DNA of 64,000 bases from an uncultured bacterium (GCA_937928085.1 CALFVU010000007.1:124001-188000); one strand, 5' to 3'. Positions 46,017 to 57,084 are shown, counted from the stretch's first letter. Notes: generated by a model not told the origin, from the sequence alone. Made by a program: numbers and translations.

Positions 46017-48776
46017 GTGAGTTCCTCGAAACACCAAATAGATTTCTTGATTATTGATGCTCATGCTTTAGCTTATAAGGCTTATTATGCTCTGCTTCAA
46101 CAAAATTTTAAAGATTCAGAAGGTCGACCGACGGGAGCTGTTTATGGTTTTTTCCGAATGCTTTTTAAAATTTTGAATGAATACAAACCTAAAAAAATAG
46201 CTATCACCTGGGATCCTCCTGATAAAACTTTTCGGCATTCTCTCTACAAAGATTACAAAGCAAATCGAAAACCAATGCCAGAAGATTTAATCTATCAAAT
46301 AGAAGTAATCAAAGAATTCTTAAAAGAAATTGGATTTCCTATTATTTTATCTCCAATAAACGAAGCAGATGATATTATGGGTACTCTTGTAGAAAAATTT
46401 AAAAAAAATTATAAAATCATTTTACTAACTGGAGATAAGGATTGTTATCAATTATTAGATAAAAATGTGATTATGTTAAGAGGTAAGAAGGGTGTTTCTG
46501 AATTTCAAGAGATTACGGAAAGTTTTGTAGTAAAAGAATTAGGAATTTTACCAGAACAAGTACCAGATTACTTAGGTATTGTAGGAGATTCATCTGACAA
46601 CATTCCGGGCGTAAAAGGAATCGGTCCTATCAATGCTAAAGAATTATTAAAAACATATAAAACATTAGAAAATATTTATGAAAGTTTAGAAAAAATCAAT
46701 CCTAAACTAAAAGAAAAATTATTAAAATCAAAAGAGGAAGCATTTTTATCAAAGAAGTTGGCTACTATTAAAAAAGATGTAAAAGAAATCCTTTCTATTT
46801 CGGAAGATGTACTAAATGTACCAAATTATTTGGATCCAGAAGTTTTGTTTTTATTTCGAAAAAAAGGTTTTCAGCAAATTTATAAAGATTTATTAAAAGA
46901 ATTTGGTAGGCAAGAAGAAAATTTAGAATTGTTTTCTAAAGAAATAGAACCATTTCGAAAGTATAACGAGAAAATAGCAAATTATAAATTAATTACTACA
47001 GAAGAAGGACTAAAAGAATGTATTGAAGAACTACAAAAAGAATCGGAGATTGTAATCGATACAGAAACTTCTTCTTTAAATGTTTTTGAAGCAAAACTTG
47101 TAGGCGTTTCTCTATGTAGTAAAAAAAATTATGCTTATTATATTTCTATTTCCAACCCAAATAGTCAATTTGCTAAAAAAGGAATTTCTATCGATGTATT
47201 TAAACGATATTTTGAAAAACTTAATACATTGGATAAAAAATTTATAGGTCAAAATATAAAATTTGACTATAAAATTTTAAAGAAATTTAATATAGAAATC
47301 AAAAATCTTTATTTTGATACAATGATCGCAAGTTATATTTTAAATCCGGGGATTCGTCAACACAATTTAGATGATTTAGCGATGGAATACTTGGGTTATA
47401 AAACGATAAAATATGAAGAAGTTGTAGGAGATGGAAAAAAACAAAAAACATTTGATCAAATTGATCCCGAAAATGTTTATATCTATTCTTGCGAAGATGC
47501 AGATATTACATATCAGTTATATTTGATTTTAAAAGAGAAATTGGAAGAAAAAAATCTATTAAAGAATTTACATACTCTTGAATGTCCTTTAGTAAAAGTA
47601 CTATCAGAGATGGAACTCAATGGTGTAAAAATCGATCTAAAATATTTTGAAAAACTTTCGATTGAATACGATAAACGAATCCATCAATTAGTAAAAAATA
47701 TTTATCAAGAAGCAGGGGGAGAATTTAATATTAATTCTACAAAAGAACTTCAGTTTTTACTATTCGAAAAAATAAGACTTCCTATACAAAAAAAAACAAA
47801 AACGGGTTACTCTACAGATCAAAATGTTTTAGAAAGCTTAAGAGGACTACATCCGATTGTAGAAAGTTTACTTGAGTATAGAAAACTTATGAAATTAAAA
47901 AATACTTATATTGATGTTTTGCCAAGATTAGTAGAACCCTCTACAGGAAGGATTCATACAAGTTTTTCTCAGACTATAACTTCTACAGGACGATTATCTT
48001 CGAATAGCCCAAATTTACAAAACATTCCTATTAAAGACGAAGAGGGAAGAGCCATACGAAAAGGTTTTATTGCTGAAAAAGGATATAAACTGATTTCTGT
48101 GGATTACTCTCAGATAGAATTGAGAATTTTAGCTCATTATTCAAAAGATGAAAAATTAATAAATGCATTTTTACAAGACGAAGATATACATACCAATACC
48201 GCTGTAAACCTTTTTCAAGTACCAAAAGAAAAAGTAACTTTAGAAATGAGAAATAAAGCAAAAATTGTAAACTTTTCGATTATATATGGGGCTACTCCGT
48301 ATGGTTTATCGCTCAATTTAGGAATTGAACCAAAAGAAGCAAAAGAATATATTGAAAGATTTTTAACGACATTTCAAGGAGTAAAACATTATATTGATTC
48401 AATCATTTCTTTTGCAGAAAAAAATGGATATGTAGAAACTATTTCGGGAAGAAGAAGATATATACCTGATATAAAATCTACTAATAAAAATATTCGAGAA
48501 TCGGCTCAACGAATTGCTATTAATACTCCTATACAGGGAACCAGTGCAGATATTATAAAAAAAGCTATGATTGATATCTATAAAGAAATACAATCCAAAA
48601 ATTTAAAAACAAAAATGATTTTGCAAGTGCATGATGAATTGATATTCGAAGCACCAATAGAAGAAATTGAATTAATGATCCATATAGCAAGAGAACGTAT
48701 GGAAAATGCCATTCCACTTTCGGTTCCACTCAAGGTAGATGTTGGAATAGGTAAAAATTGGGCAGAAGTATATTAG
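46017..48776 (+). CDS. polA: DNA polymerase I
   Basis: This is a full-length PolA of 919 aa. It has a 5'-3' exonuclease domain (about 1-295, with KANRKPMPEDL and GDSSDNIPGVKGIGP), a 3'-5' exonuclease domain that keeps its metal residues (VIDTETSSL, and YSCEDAD), and a polymerase domain (RIHTSFSQTITSTGRLSS, SVDYSQIELRILAHYS, and QVHDELIFE). It should therefore proofread, unlike many PolA proteins. The start is a GTG at 46017 with a weak ribosome site; the upstream ATG frame is closed by a stop at this point. Confidence 0.96.
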   Translation: MSSSKHQIDFLIIDAHALAYKAYYALLQQNFKDSEGRPTGAVYGFFRMLFKILNEYKPKKIAITWDPPDKTFRHSLYKDYKANRKPMPEDLIYQIEVIKEFLKEIGFPIILSPINEADDIMGTLVEKFKKNYKIILLTGDKDCYQLLDKNVIMLRGKKGVSEFQEITESFVVKELGILPEQVPDYLGIVGDSSDNIPGVKGIGPINAKELLKTYKTLENIYESLEKINPKLKEKLLKSKEEAFLSKKLATIKKDVKEILSISEDVLNVPNYLDPEVLFLFRKKGFQQIYKDLLKEFGRQEENLELFSKEIEPFRKYNEKIANYKLITTEEGLKECIEELQKESEIVIDTETSSLNVFEAKLVGVSLCSKKNYAYYISISNPNSQFAKKGISIDVFKRYFEKLNTLDKKFIGQNIKFDYKILKKFNIEIKNLYFDTMIASYILNPGIRQHNLDDLAMEYLGYKTIKYEEVVGDGKKQKTFDQIDPENVYIYSCEDADITYQLYLILKEKLEEKNLLKNLHTLECPLVKVLSEMELNGVKIDLKYFEKLSIEYDKRIHQLVKNIYQEAGGEFNINSTKELQFLLFEKIRLPIQKKTKTGYSTDQNVLESLRGLHPIVESLLEYRKLMKLKNTYIDVLPRLVEPSTGRIHTSFSQTITSTGRLSSNSPNLQNIPIKDEEGRAIRKGFIAEKGYKLISVDYSQIELRILAHYSKDEKLINAFLQDEDIHTNTAVNLFQVPKEKVTLEMRNKAKIVNFSIIYGATPYGLSLNLGIEPKEAKEYIERFLTTFQGVKHYIDSIISFAEKNGYVETISGRRRYIPDIKSTNKNIRESAQRIAINTPIQGTSADIIKKAMIDIYKEIQSKNLKTKMILQVHDELIFEAPIEEIELMIHIARERMENAIPLSVPLKVDVGIGKNWAEVY

Positions 48777-48780
48777 AAAA

Positions 48781-49164
48781 TTAAGTTTTTTTTATAAAAT
48801 TCTTTAAACTATACTTTCCATCACCTCTTGCAGCGATGTAAAGAAAAATAAATGCATAAATTGCTGCGAGTTCACCTTGATTTAAAATTGGCCAAAAGCC
48901 TTTAGGTGCATGCCAGCCAAAATAAGCAACTGCCATTTGACCACTACTAAGAAAAGCAGCAAAAGAAGAAAAAAGTCCAACAAGAATCAAAATTCCTGCT
49001 ACGAATTCGATAATTCCAGCAACACCATAAATCGAAACAATAGGAACAATATTACCTCCTAAACCACCAAAAAGTTTTTGAATGCCATGCTGCATAAATA
49101 AAAAGCCACTCACTGCTCGAAATACACAATAAATTAATTCTTCAAAATTTCTTAAAAGAATCAT
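48781..49164 (-). CDS. DoxX family membrane protein
   Basis: This four-helix inner-membrane protein has 127 aa and the DoxX signatures RAVSGFLFMQHGIQKLFG at the N-terminus and GIIEFVAGILILVGLFSSFAAFL in the middle. Family members have been linked to quinone or thiol redox chemistry, but the function is not fixed. It ends four bases after the polA stop on the opposite strand, so the two genes converge tightly. Confidence 0.88.
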   Translation of the reverse strand: MILLRNFEELIYCVFRAVSGFLFMQHGIQKLFGGLGGNIVPIVSIYGVAGIIEFVAGILILVGLFSSFAAFLSSGQMAVAYFGWHAPKGFWPILNQGELAAIYAFIFLYIAARGDGKYSLKNFIKKT

Positions 49165-49543
49165 AAAGCCTAATTGTGAGATTGTAAATAAAAATCAATA
49201 AGAAAATACTAAAAACTAATGATTTTTCATTAAATTGAAATATTATACATAACTATAATTTGTTGATTATAAAACAAAAAAAAATAAAAAAAATTGGTCA
49301 TTGATGCTTAAAATCTTATTGTGGTAACTTTTTAGCTTATCTACATTATGTATTTATGATAGTATTTTCGAGTTTCTATAATTAATTTTTTTAAAATATG
49401 AAAAAGTTTTTTTTTACGAGTTCAAACTGACGTTCGTGTTTTTAAGTGATTTGTATAATCAAAGTAGCATAGTAAAGAGAATTTATAAATTTACTTATTT
49501 TGCGATAAAAACTTTATAAATTTTATAATTTTATTTTGTATAT
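49165..49543. other. Intergenic region, no gene seen
   Basis: These 379 bases separate the GT9 gene from DoxX, both on the minus strand. I see no open frame, tRNA or strong hairpin. The DoxX promoter must lie here, but AT-rich background hides it. Confidence 0.5.
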
Positions 49544-50662
49544 TTATTTTATAAGATTATTTAAAATAGTATCTTTTTCTAAGATTTCTTTTGAAATAGG
49601 AATTTTAAGGATTTTACAAATTCTTTGATAGATATCTTCAGGTTCTATCCAATTTAAACACGCTAGATCTTTTCGATAGCAACCTTTATTTCCAAAAATA
49701 GAACAGGGTCTACAGGGAAGTAGTTTTGTAGGTATTTGAATTATGGTGTCTTCTTTTTGCCCATAAGGACCAAAACCAGAATAAGGATGGGTAGAGCCCC
49801 ATATAGATATTACTGGAATTCCTAATAAACAACTAATATGCATATTAAAAGAATCCATTGCAATCATAAGATCTAGTTTTTCTATAAGAGCCATTTCTCC
49901 TTCTAAAGAAAGTCTTCCTGCAACAACTATTGTAAAGTCTGGAAATTTTTTATGTAATTCTTCTAATTTTTCTATTTCTTTTTTACCTCCTCCAAATAAA
50001 AATATTTTGCAATTGAGTTGATGAAGATGGTTTTGAATAATTTTTAATAAACCTTCTATTTTAGACAAAGGAAGAGTTTTAGGGGTATGTCCTGCAAAAG
50101 GTGCTATTCCGATCCATAGTACTTCTTTTTTTTCTAGGGAATTTTTTAAAAGAAACTCTCTTGCCATTTTTTTTGAGTAAATATCTAAAGAAATCCATTT
50201 TCCTGGAGTGACTTTAACAAACAAGCCTGCTCTTTCAAATACATGAACATATCTTTCTATCGTATGGGGTAATGGCTTTAAAATTTTATTTTTTTTTCTA
50301 ATTTGAGCTTTTTTTTCTTTTCTTCCTTTTACGATAGTTGCAAATTTTAGAGTTTTTCCAAAAAAAAATTTCAAAATCTTACTTCTTAAACTACCGTGAA
50401 GATCAATTCCGTAATCATAGGGTCCAAGGCGATTTAATTCTTTGTAAAGTCGATAAATTCCTATAAGTCCATGATAATGTTTTTGTTGAAAGTCTACACC
50501 TATAATTTCCACACCCGGTATATTATAAAAAAAAGGCTGATATTCTTTTTTTGTTACGTAGGTGATTCGAATTTCAGGATATTTGCTCACTAGAGAAGAA
50601 ATCACAGGCACAGAAAGAACAACATCTCCCATGGAAGAAAAACGAATTACTAAAAGGTGCAT
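49544..50662 (-). CDS. Glycosyltransferase family 9 (heptosyltransferase-like)
   Basis: This 372-aa GT-B enzyme of LPS core synthesis has the GT9 N-terminus LLVIRFSSMGDVVLSVPVIS, the DYGIDLHGSLRSK segment, GIAPFAGHTPKTLPL, and the C-terminal nucleotide-sugar-binding block AMDSFNMHISCLLGIPVISIWGS with GFGPYG. It probably adds heptose or a related sugar from an ADP-activated donor. The DUF4254 gene lies two bases upstream in the operon; DUF4254 proteins are often seen beside such glycosyltransferases. Confidence 0.92.
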   Translation of the reverse strand: MHLLVIRFSSMGDVVLSVPVISSLVSKYPEIRITYVTKKEYQPFFYNIPGVEIIGVDFQQKHYHGLIGIYRLYKELNRLGPYDYGIDLHGSLRSKILKFFFGKTLKFATIVKGRKEKKAQIRKKNKILKPLPHTIERYVHVFERAGLFVKVTPGKWISLDIYSKKMAREFLLKNSLEKKEVLWIGIAPFAGHTPKTLPLSKIEGLLKIIQNHLHQLNCKIFLFGGGKKEIEKLEELHKKFPDFTIVVAGRLSLEGEMALIEKLDLMIAMDSFNMHISCLLGIPVISIWGSTHPYSGFGPYGQKEDTIIQIPTKLLPCRPCSIFGNKGCYRKDLACLNWIEPEDIYQRICKILKIPISKEILEKDTILNNLIK

Positions 50663-50664
50663 CT

Positions 50665-51297
50665 TTATTTTTTTAGTTTTCTTAGTACAGGATTCAATTC
50701 TTCGTCATTATACATTTTGAGTTGACGGTAGACTTTCATATATTTTGAACCATTCAGAATATCTTGAATATATTCATCATAACAGGTACAAAGATCAGTT
50801 TTTTGTTCAAGCAATATAGTTAATTTTGCTTTGCATTTTTCTTGATGTTCGAGAGTTGCATCACTTCTTTGTACTTCTAAATTCATATGGAAAATTTTTA
50901 GACATAGAATAGATAATTTATCTAAAATCCAAGCAGGTGATTCTGAATTTAACTTGGCATCTGGTTTTTTAGGGATTTCTTTAAATTGTTGATAAAACCA
51001 ATCATCGATTTTTTCTACCGTATCATTTCTCTCTTGATTTGATTTGTCAATCCATCTTTTTAAGAAAACAACTTGCTTGTCTTCTATATTTGGAGCTCGA
51101 ATTTCGTCTTCTAAATGCCACTGGATGGTATCAATCCAATTTTTATGATATAATAACCATTCAATTGTATTTTGTGGATAAGGGTTTTTTTCTTTTGCAT
51201 AAATTGAATCTTCTTTATGGTAGTCTTGGATAGATTGATTAAAAATTTTAACTGCTTTTTGTGCGGTTAGTTCTTTTGCATGAATGATAGTATTCAT
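50665..51297 (-). CDS. DUF4254 protein
   Basis: This 210-aa protein starts at 51297, where GGAAGAA lies upstream; the longer frame to 51348 overlaps proC. The sequence begins MNTIIHAKELTAQKAVKIFN and contains YHKNWIDTIQWHLEDEIRAP and RSDATLEHQEKCKAKL, which I recognise as DUF4254, a family found near LPS glycosyltransferases. Its function is unknown. It is sandwiched between proC and the GT9 gene with almost no spacing, so these three form one transcript. Confidence 0.8.
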   Translation of the reverse strand: MNTIIHAKELTAQKAVKIFNQSIQDYHKEDSIYAKEKNPYPQNTIEWLLYHKNWIDTIQWHLEDEIRAPNIEDKQVVFLKRWIDKSNQERNDTVEKIDDWFYQQFKEIPKKPDAKLNSESPAWILDKLSILCLKIFHMNLEVQRSDATLEHQEKCKAKLTILLEQKTDLCTCYDEYIQDILNGSKYMKVYRQLKMYNDEELNPVLRKLKK

Positions 51298-51298
51298 T

Positions 51299-52078
51299 TT
51301 ATTCTTCCAATTCTTTACTTTTTTTTGTAGCTTTATGGATAGCATCATATAAAGCGTATTTGAATTTATGTTTTTCTAAAGCGGTTAAAGCTTCTATAGT
51401 AGTTCCAGCGGGCGAAGTTACCTGATAAATCCATTCTGTTGGGATTTTTTTTTGTTTTAGAATTTCTGTGGCACCTAACAAAGTATACAAAGCTAATTCG
51501 TAAGAAATTTCGTATGAAAAGCCTTCACGAATACCAGCTTCTAATAATCCCTGAAAGAAAAAAAATACATAAGCAGGTCCAGAACCAGAAATTGCAGTAA
51601 TACTATGCATAAGTTCTTCTTTAGGAACTTCTATAATGATACCGATCTTGCTAAAAATTTCTTTTGTAATTTCTAAGCATTCTTTGTTTTTTGAATAAAT
51701 TCCAGAGACGGATTGTTTTACAAAAGCACCCAAATTAGGCATAACTCGAGAGAGATTAACTATATGAGAGTTCCAGTTTTGAATCTTTTTGGTAGAAATT
51801 CCAGCAGCGATAGAAATATAAAACTTATTCCATTCTCCTTTAACACTTTTTGCTACTTCTTCTAAATCTTTTGGTTTTACAGAAAAAATGATCGTATCGC
51901 ATAAATTTTCCAATTCTGCAATAGAAAAAATTCTTTGTATATTTTGATGGTTTGGTAAGTGTGTATACTGAATTTGAGGGTTTATATCGTAAAAATATAA
52001 ACTATATTTTGAATTTTCTGATAAACCTGTTGCAATAGCCTGAGCCATTTTTCCAAAACCTATAAATCCTATTTTCAT
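51299..52078 (-). CDS. proC: Pyrroline-5-carboxylate reductase
   Basis: ProC performs the last step of proline synthesis with NAD(P)H. The 259-aa protein has the Rossmann motif IGFIGFGKMAQAIATGL at the N-terminus, SVKPKDLEEV, the PNLGAFVKQSVSGIY segment, and the C-terminal signature AISGSGPAYVFFFFQGLLEAG with TSPAGTTIEAL. It is the first gene of the proC-DUF4254-GT9 transcript. Confidence 0.96.
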   Translation of the reverse strand: MKIGFIGFGKMAQAIATGLSENSKYSLYFYDINPQIQYTHLPNHQNIQRIFSIAELENLCDTIIFSVKPKDLEEVAKSVKGEWNKFYISIAAGISTKKIQNWNSHIVNLSRVMPNLGAFVKQSVSGIYSKNKECLEITKEIFSKIGIIIEVPKEELMHSITAISGSGPAYVFFFFQGLLEAGIREGFSYEISYELALYTLLGATEILKQKKIPTEWIYQVTSPAGTTIEALTALEKHKFKYALYDAIHKATKKSKELEE

Positions 52079-52123
52079 TGAAAAGTCAAAATTTTTTAAG
52101 AAATTTTATGATCCAAGTTTTTT

Positions 52124-54910
52124 TTATAGATACTTTTTAAGAAATTCACCAGTATAACTTTGTTTTACTTTAATAATTTCTTCAGGTGTTCCTTGTGCAA
52201 TGATTTCTCCACCTCGTTCTCCTCCTTCGGGACCTAAATCGATGATCCAGTCTGCAGTTTTGATCACATCTAAATTGTGTTCTATAACAATGACTGTATT
52301 CCCTCTTTCTACGAATTCATGTAATACTTCTAATAATTTTTTTATGTCATGAAAGTGTAAACCTGTTGTGGGTTCGTCTAAAATATATAAAGTTTTGCCT
52401 GTGCTTCTTTTAGAAAGTTCTGTAGAAAGTTTAATTCTTTGGGCTTCTCCGCCGGATAGTGTAGTTGCTGGTTGCCCCAATTTTATATAATCCAGACCTA
52501 CGCGGATCAAAGTTTCTAATTTGGTTTTGATCGAGGGAATATTTTCGAAAAATTCATAAGCTTCGCGAACAGTCATTTCTAATACATCGAATATGTTTTT
52601 TCCTTTATAACGAATATTTAAAGTTTCTTGATTGAATCGTTTTCCATTACATACATCGCAGGTAACATAAATATCTGGCAAAAAATGCATTTCTATTTTA
52701 AGGATTCCAGCTCCTTGACAATTTTCACATCTACCTCCTTTAACATTAAAACTAAATCTTCCTGGTGTATAACCATGCAATTTAGAATCAGGCAAATTAG
52801 AAAAAAGCTCTCGTATTGGGGTAAAAACACCAGTATAGGTAGCAGGATTTGAACGGGGAGTTCTTCCAATAGGTTCTTGATCTATTGCTATTACTTTGTC
52901 AATATTTTCTAATCCTTCGATTTTTTCGCAATCTAAAGGTGTTTTGTGATTCATTAAATTAAGAATGCCTTTATATAATACATCATTGATTAAAGTAGAT
53001 TTACCGGAACCTGAAACTCCTGTAACACATATAAACATACCCAGAGGAAAGGAAACAGTAAGATTTTTTAAATTATTTTTTTTAGCGTTATAAATTTTTA
53101 AAAAAAGTTGATTTCCTTTTCTTCGTTGTTTGGGAACTTCGATTTTTAATTTTTTTGAAAGGTATTGCCCCGTTAGACTATTAGGTTTTTTTTTTATTTC
53201 TTCGGGACTACCCTGAGCAACAATATATCCCCCTCTGGCTCCAGCTTCAGGTCCTAAATCAATAATTTGATCACATTCAAGCATAGTTTCTTCGTCATGT
53301 TCTACAACAAGGATTGTATTACCTAAATCGCGAAGGTTTTTTAAAGTTTTGATAAGCTTTGAATTATCTCTTTGGTGTAAACCGATTGATGGTTCATCTA
53401 AAATATAAATTACACCTGTAAGAGAAGATCCAATTTGAGTAGCAAGACGAATTCTTTGAGCTTCTCCACCGGATAAAGTACCTGCACTGCGTCCTAACGT
53501 TAAATAACCAACCCCTACATCATTTAAAAATTGTAATCTTCGTTTAATTTCTTGTAAAACTCTTCCTCCAACTTTTTCTTCGTACTCTGTAAGTTTTAGT
53601 TGATTGAAAAAATCTAAAAGTTTTTCAATAGGTGTATTGACTATTTCAGTGATCGTTTTACCATGAAATCTAACTGCTAAAGCTTCAGGCCTGAGGCGTT
53701 GACCATTACATTGGGGACAGGTCTTTTCAATCATAAATTTTTTATACCAATCATTGATCTCTTCTAATTTCGTATCTTTGAATCTTCTTTGAAGTGCAGG
53801 AATTACACCTTCGAAAATCATAAAACCATTTTCGTAGTAACCATATAGAATGGCATTTTGTACTTCTTTTTTTAATTCTTTCCAAGGAGTACTGAGTTTG
53901 AATTTTAGTAATTTCGATAATTTAAGAAATTTTTCGTAAGAATATGACGAATGATCAATCTCACCATAAGGCTCAATAACTCCTGATTCTATGCTTTTAT
54001 ATGGATCCTGAATTATTAGATTTTCATCAAACTCTAAAAGAACACCTAAACCATTGCAATTTTGGCAAGCACCCAGAGGAGAATTAAAAGAAAAATGAAC
54101 AGGCTTAAGTTCAATTAATGATATTTCGCAATGTTCACAATACAATTTAGTAGAAAAAAAATGCTCGTTTTCTTTTGATTCATTTTGTTCGAGAACAATA
54201 AGATTACCATTGCCTTCTTTTAAAGCAAGTTCTATGCTATCGAAAAGTCGGCTTTTATTTTCTTCTTTTAAAACAAGCCGATCAACAACAAGATCAAGAG
54301 AATGTTTTTTGTTTTTATCAAAATGATGAATTTGTTGTAAAAGATCGTCAATTTCATAAATTTGGTTATTGTAGCGAATTCTAAGAAAACCATTTTTTTT
54401 GGCAGATTCAATCATTTCTTTATGAACTCCTTTACGATTAATGACTAAAGGAGCTAATATTTGAATTTTTGTATTTGATTTAAATTTATAAATTTTATTT
54501 ATAATTTGATCAATTGTTGTAGATTCAACTTTTTTTCCACATAAATGGCAATGAGGTTGTCCTAAATTTCCAAATAATAATCTTAAATAATCATAGATTT
54601 CTGTTACTGTACCAACGGTAGAACGTGGGTTATTATGAGTAGTTTTTTGTTCAATCGAAATTGCAGGGCTTAATCCTTCGATCACATCTACATCGGGTTT
54701 ATTCATAATTCCTAAAAATTGGCGGGCATACGTGCTTAAAGACTCTACGTATCTTCTTTGACCTTCTGCATAAATAGTATCAAAAGCCAAAGAAGATTTT
54801 CCAGAACCTGAAACACCTGTAATCACAACAAATTGATTTCTTGGAATTTTTAAAGTCAAATTCTTTAAATTATGCTCTCTTGCTCCTTGTATATAGATGT
54901 GATCTATCAT
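52124..54910 (-). CDS. uvrA: Excinuclease ABC subunit A
   Basis: UvrA is the damage-recognition ATPase of nucleotide excision repair. With the start at 54910 ([18 protein letters not shown]) it has 928 aa. It has two ABC ATPase halves ([20 protein letters not shown] and [17 protein letters not shown]) with signature motifs [12 protein letters not shown] and [12 protein letters not shown]. The Cys4 zinc modules CHLCGK, CEHC...CQNC, and CENCQGAG...CDVCNGKR are all present. The longer frame to 54970 adds an unlikely hydrophobic leader. Confidence 0.96.
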   Translation of the reverse strand: MIDHIYIQGAREHNLKNLTLKIPRNQFVVITGVSGSGKSSLAFDTIYAEGQRRYVESLSTYARQFLGIMNKPDVDVIEGLSPAISIEQKTTHNNPRSTVGTVTEIYDYLRLLFGNLGQPHCHLCGKKVESTTIDQIINKIYKFKSNTKIQILAPLVINRKGVHKEMIESAKKNGFLRIRYNNQIYEIDDLLQQIHHFDKNKKHSLDLVVDRLVLKEENKSRLFDSIELALKEGNGNLIVLEQNESKENEHFFSTKLYCEHCEISLIELKPVHFSFNSPLGACQNCNGLGVLLEFDENLIIQDPYKSIESGVIEPYGEIDHSSYSYEKFLKLSKLLKFKLSTPWKELKKEVQNAILYGYYENGFMIFEGVIPALQRRFKDTKLEEINDWYKKFMIEKTCPQCNGQRLRPEALAVRFHGKTITEIVNTPIEKLLDFFNQLKLTEYEEKVGGRVLQEIKRRLQFLNDVGVGYLTLGRSAGTLSGGEAQRIRLATQIGSSLTGVIYILDEPSIGLHQRDNSKLIKTLKNLRDLGNTILVVEHDEETMLECDQIIDLGPEAGARGGYIVAQGSPEEIKKKPNSLTGQYLSKKLKIEVPKQRRKGNQLFLKIYNAKKNNLKNLTVSFPLGMFICVTGVSGSGKSTLINDVLYKGILNLMNHKTPLDCEKIEGLENIDKVIAIDQEPIGRTPRSNPATYTGVFTPIRELFSNLPDSKLHGYTPGRFSFNVKGGRCENCQGAGILKIEMHFLPDIYVTCDVCNGKRFNQETLNIRYKGKNIFDVLEMTVREAYEFFENIPSIKTKLETLIRVGLDYIKLGQPATTLSGGEAQRIKLSTELSKRSTGKTLYILDEPTTGLHFHDIKKLLEVLHEFVERGNTVIVIEHNLDVIKTADWIIDLGPEGGERGGEIIAQGTPEEIIKVKQSYTGEFLKKYL

Positions 54911-55657
54911 AAGTACAATTTTTCTTAATTGCTTACTAATACAAATCAAATAAAAAAACAAAAAAAACAAATGATTGATAAATTTTTGTCAAAAGTTTAA
55001 AAAAAAGATTGGACAATTTTAAAATTCTTTTCTTTAACAAAGAGTATTTGGTTTATGAAGTCTAAATTTATAATATTTCGAAAATCCACTATTTGCTAAT
55101 CTTTTTTTATAATAATCAAAAATTTAGTTATGTTTGTTTTCTTCTAAATTTAATTTTTTTTTATCTTTTTGATTCATTACAATAGAAATTTTTACTAAAT
55201 ATTTGTAATGAATCGTTATGAAAACTTGAATTTGAATTGATTGATTTTTTTGCAAGAGTGTATCGAAAATCAAAGTAAAGATAGTATATTTTTTTAAGCA
55301 AGATCCCAGTAATCGTAAAAGTTTTACAAACAGGATTTTGGAAATATACAAAGCGTTTGAATTTTATTATAAATCATCGTTTTGTATTTGAATCGTAAAA
55401 AAAGTTAAAAGAAGAAATCCATAAACATCTAAAAAGTTATGAGGCATTTTTCAAAAAATTATTTACGCTTTAAATATGATGAAGGCTTTTCTATGATGGG
55501 GTGGTAAAATATTTTAAAAACAAATTCAAAAAAAATATTACTCATTAACTTTTTCGAAAGCGATAAAATTTTTTATAATATTTCGATCCAAAAAGATAAA
55601 AATTAAATAAAAAATATAAAATCTTTTAATTAAATTAACAAAATAAATAGATAAATG
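54911..55657. other. Long intergenic region, no gene supported
   Basis: About 750 bases of AT-rich DNA lie upstream of uvrA and downstream of the second DUF1564-like gene. A 75-codon minus-strand frame at 55124-55351 has no ribosome site and no recognisable sequence. No tRNA or convincing hairpin is seen. The region looks like decayed sequence plus the uvrA promoter. Confidence 0.5.
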
Positions 55658-56155
55658 TCAAGGAAAATCCTCAAAAACTGCTAAAATTTCTCTTTTCAAG
55701 CCATCCCACCACAGACAATGTTTATAGTTATTAATGACAGTTGGAGTTGGGGTGGGGGCATTGTCCTTGTTTTGGACTTGTATGTTTGGTAGTAGGGTTT
55801 GTATGTTTTGATCTGTTTTTTGTAACTCCCATTCAAGGAAAACCCTAATGATAAAGCTGATGGAATATCCTGATAGCTTTTTAAGTTCTTTTAAGAGTTT
55901 CCATAGATGGGGACTAATTTCTTTAATTATAATTCTTTTGTAATTTTTTGTTTTGGGTTGGTATTTGCATGTTGCTTTTTCTAAGCTTGTTAGATGTCTA
56001 TTAGCCAGTAGTGCAGGTTTATGTGTTTGAATGATAGATTCGAGATATAGGGGATTTTGTTTTAATTTTGTTTTTAAAAAAGCATATAGTGATGATTGGA
56101 TGTAAAGGCAGTATTGATGTCTTGTTTTTAATTGGTAAATTTGTTCAAAGATCAT
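55658..56155 (-). CDS. DUF1564-like protein (possible ribbon-helix-helix), copy 2
   Basis: This 165-aa protein is paralogous to the one at 28052-28627. Shared blocks are KYQPKTKNYKRI, ISPHLWKLLKELKKLSG, and GYSISFIIRVFLEWELQ. The ATG at 56155 was chosen; the longer frame begins with TTG at 56224. The N-terminal half is helical (YCLYIQSSLYAFLKTKLKQN), and the C-terminus has a Pro/Thr run (NAPTPTPTVIN) before a Trp-rich end. The likely family is DUF1564 of Leptospira (from memory, unverified), with a possible DNA-binding role. It follows cysQ and precedes a gene-free stretch. Confidence 0.68.
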   Translation of the reverse strand: MIFEQIYQLKTRHQYCLYIQSSLYAFLKTKLKQNPLYLESIIQTHKPALLANRHLTSLEKATCKYQPKTKNYKRIIIKEISPHLWKLLKELKKLSGYSISFIIRVFLEWELQKTDQNIQTLLPNIQVQNKDNAPTPTPTVINNYKHCLWWDGLKREILAVFEDFP

Positions 56156-56220
56156 ATTAATCTTGTAGGGAAAAAGGATCACTTTTAGAAAAAAAAAGAG
56201 ATACTTTTTGTAAAAAAAGA

Positions 56221-57084
56221 TCAATAGGTAGTATAGACTTTTATGTGATGATTTTTGTGAAATTCTAAATATTGTTCTACTAAATATGGATTACCTGCAA
56301 CAAGTCCTAAGCTAGTTAAACTCTTTTGATTAAATAAATATTTTTTGAAATTGCCTTGCTGTTCTTCTAAAGTAGTTGCTTTTTGTTTACTTGCATAAAT
56401 CAAAGCAATACCTGCGCAAACATCCCATTCATTTTTAGGGTTTAAAGAGATCATCAAATCTGCTTCTCCCCATGCTATCATTGCAAGCTTCCTTGCTACA
56501 GAACCGGTAGGTATTAGATTCCAGTTTTTTGGTAAGGATTCTAGTTTTTTTTTGTTTTTTTCGGATTCGCTGACTAATATGTTGGCTTCTTCGAGTTTTT
56601 TAAAATCATAGAAAAACTCTTTTTTGATTTTGCAATCTTTTTGAGTTTTATAATCTACTCTACAAAGATAATTCAAAGAAGGATCTTCTACATGATGAAA
56701 TCCATATATTAAATAACCTTCAGCTGGCATTGAGACAATTCCCAATATAGGTTCGTTTTGATGTACTAATCCAATTGAAATTGAATATGTATTTTTTTTC
56801 TTTACGAAATCTCTAGTCCCATCGATAGGATCAACAATCCACTGGTATTGTATCTGAAACCTTTCTTTCGTTAAAGGAGACTCTTCTGAAATGATTACAG
56901 AATTGGGTAATAAATTTTTTAAAATATGCTTTAAACTTTCATTAGCAAAGAGATCTGCTGTAGTTAAGGGATCTTTTGCAGATATATCTTTATACAAAAC
57001 ATCAAATTTACTATTTTGTATTTCTACGATTTTTTGAGAGAGTTCAATTACTTTGTCTATTAAAAAATCAAGAAAAGAAAACAT
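56221..57084 (-). CDS. cysQ: 3'(2'),5'-bisphosphate nucleotidase / inositol monophosphatase family
   Basis: This 287-aa Li-sensitive phosphatase family member has the metal motifs KDPLTTADLFANES, SEESPL, WIVDPIDGTRDFVKK and NEWDVCAGIALI. The spacing and the GTRDF version of the DPIDGT motif fit CysQ-type pAp phosphatases better than inositol phosphatases. It probably recycles pAp from sulfate assimilation or CoA-linked reactions. Its ATG follows directly on the stop of the next gene upstream (57085). Confidence 0.85.
   Translation of the reverse strand: MFSFLDFLIDKVIELSQKIVEIQNSKFDVLYKDISAKDPLTTADLFANESLKHILKNLLPNSVIISEESPLTKERFQIQYQWIVDPIDGTRDFVKKKNTYSISIGLVHQNEPILGIVSMPAEGYLIYGFHHVEDPSLNYLCRVDYKTQKDCKIKKEFFYDFKKLEEANILVSESEKNKKKLESLPKNWNLIPTGSVARKLAMIAWGEADLMISLNPKNEWDVCAGIALIYASKQKATTLEEQQGNFKKYLFNQKSLTSLGLVAGNPYLVEQYLEFHKNHHIKVYTTY

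Noticed and set aside
51172-51182. Single DnaA-box-like TGTGGATAA
   Set aside because: It is a lone match inside the DUF4254 coding region with no cluster or AT-rich unwinding element; not an origin.
55124-55351. 75-codon minus-strand frame in the gap upstream of uvrA
   Set aside because: There is no Shine-Dalgarno sequence, its composition is that of random AT-rich DNA, and it has no recognisable sequence.
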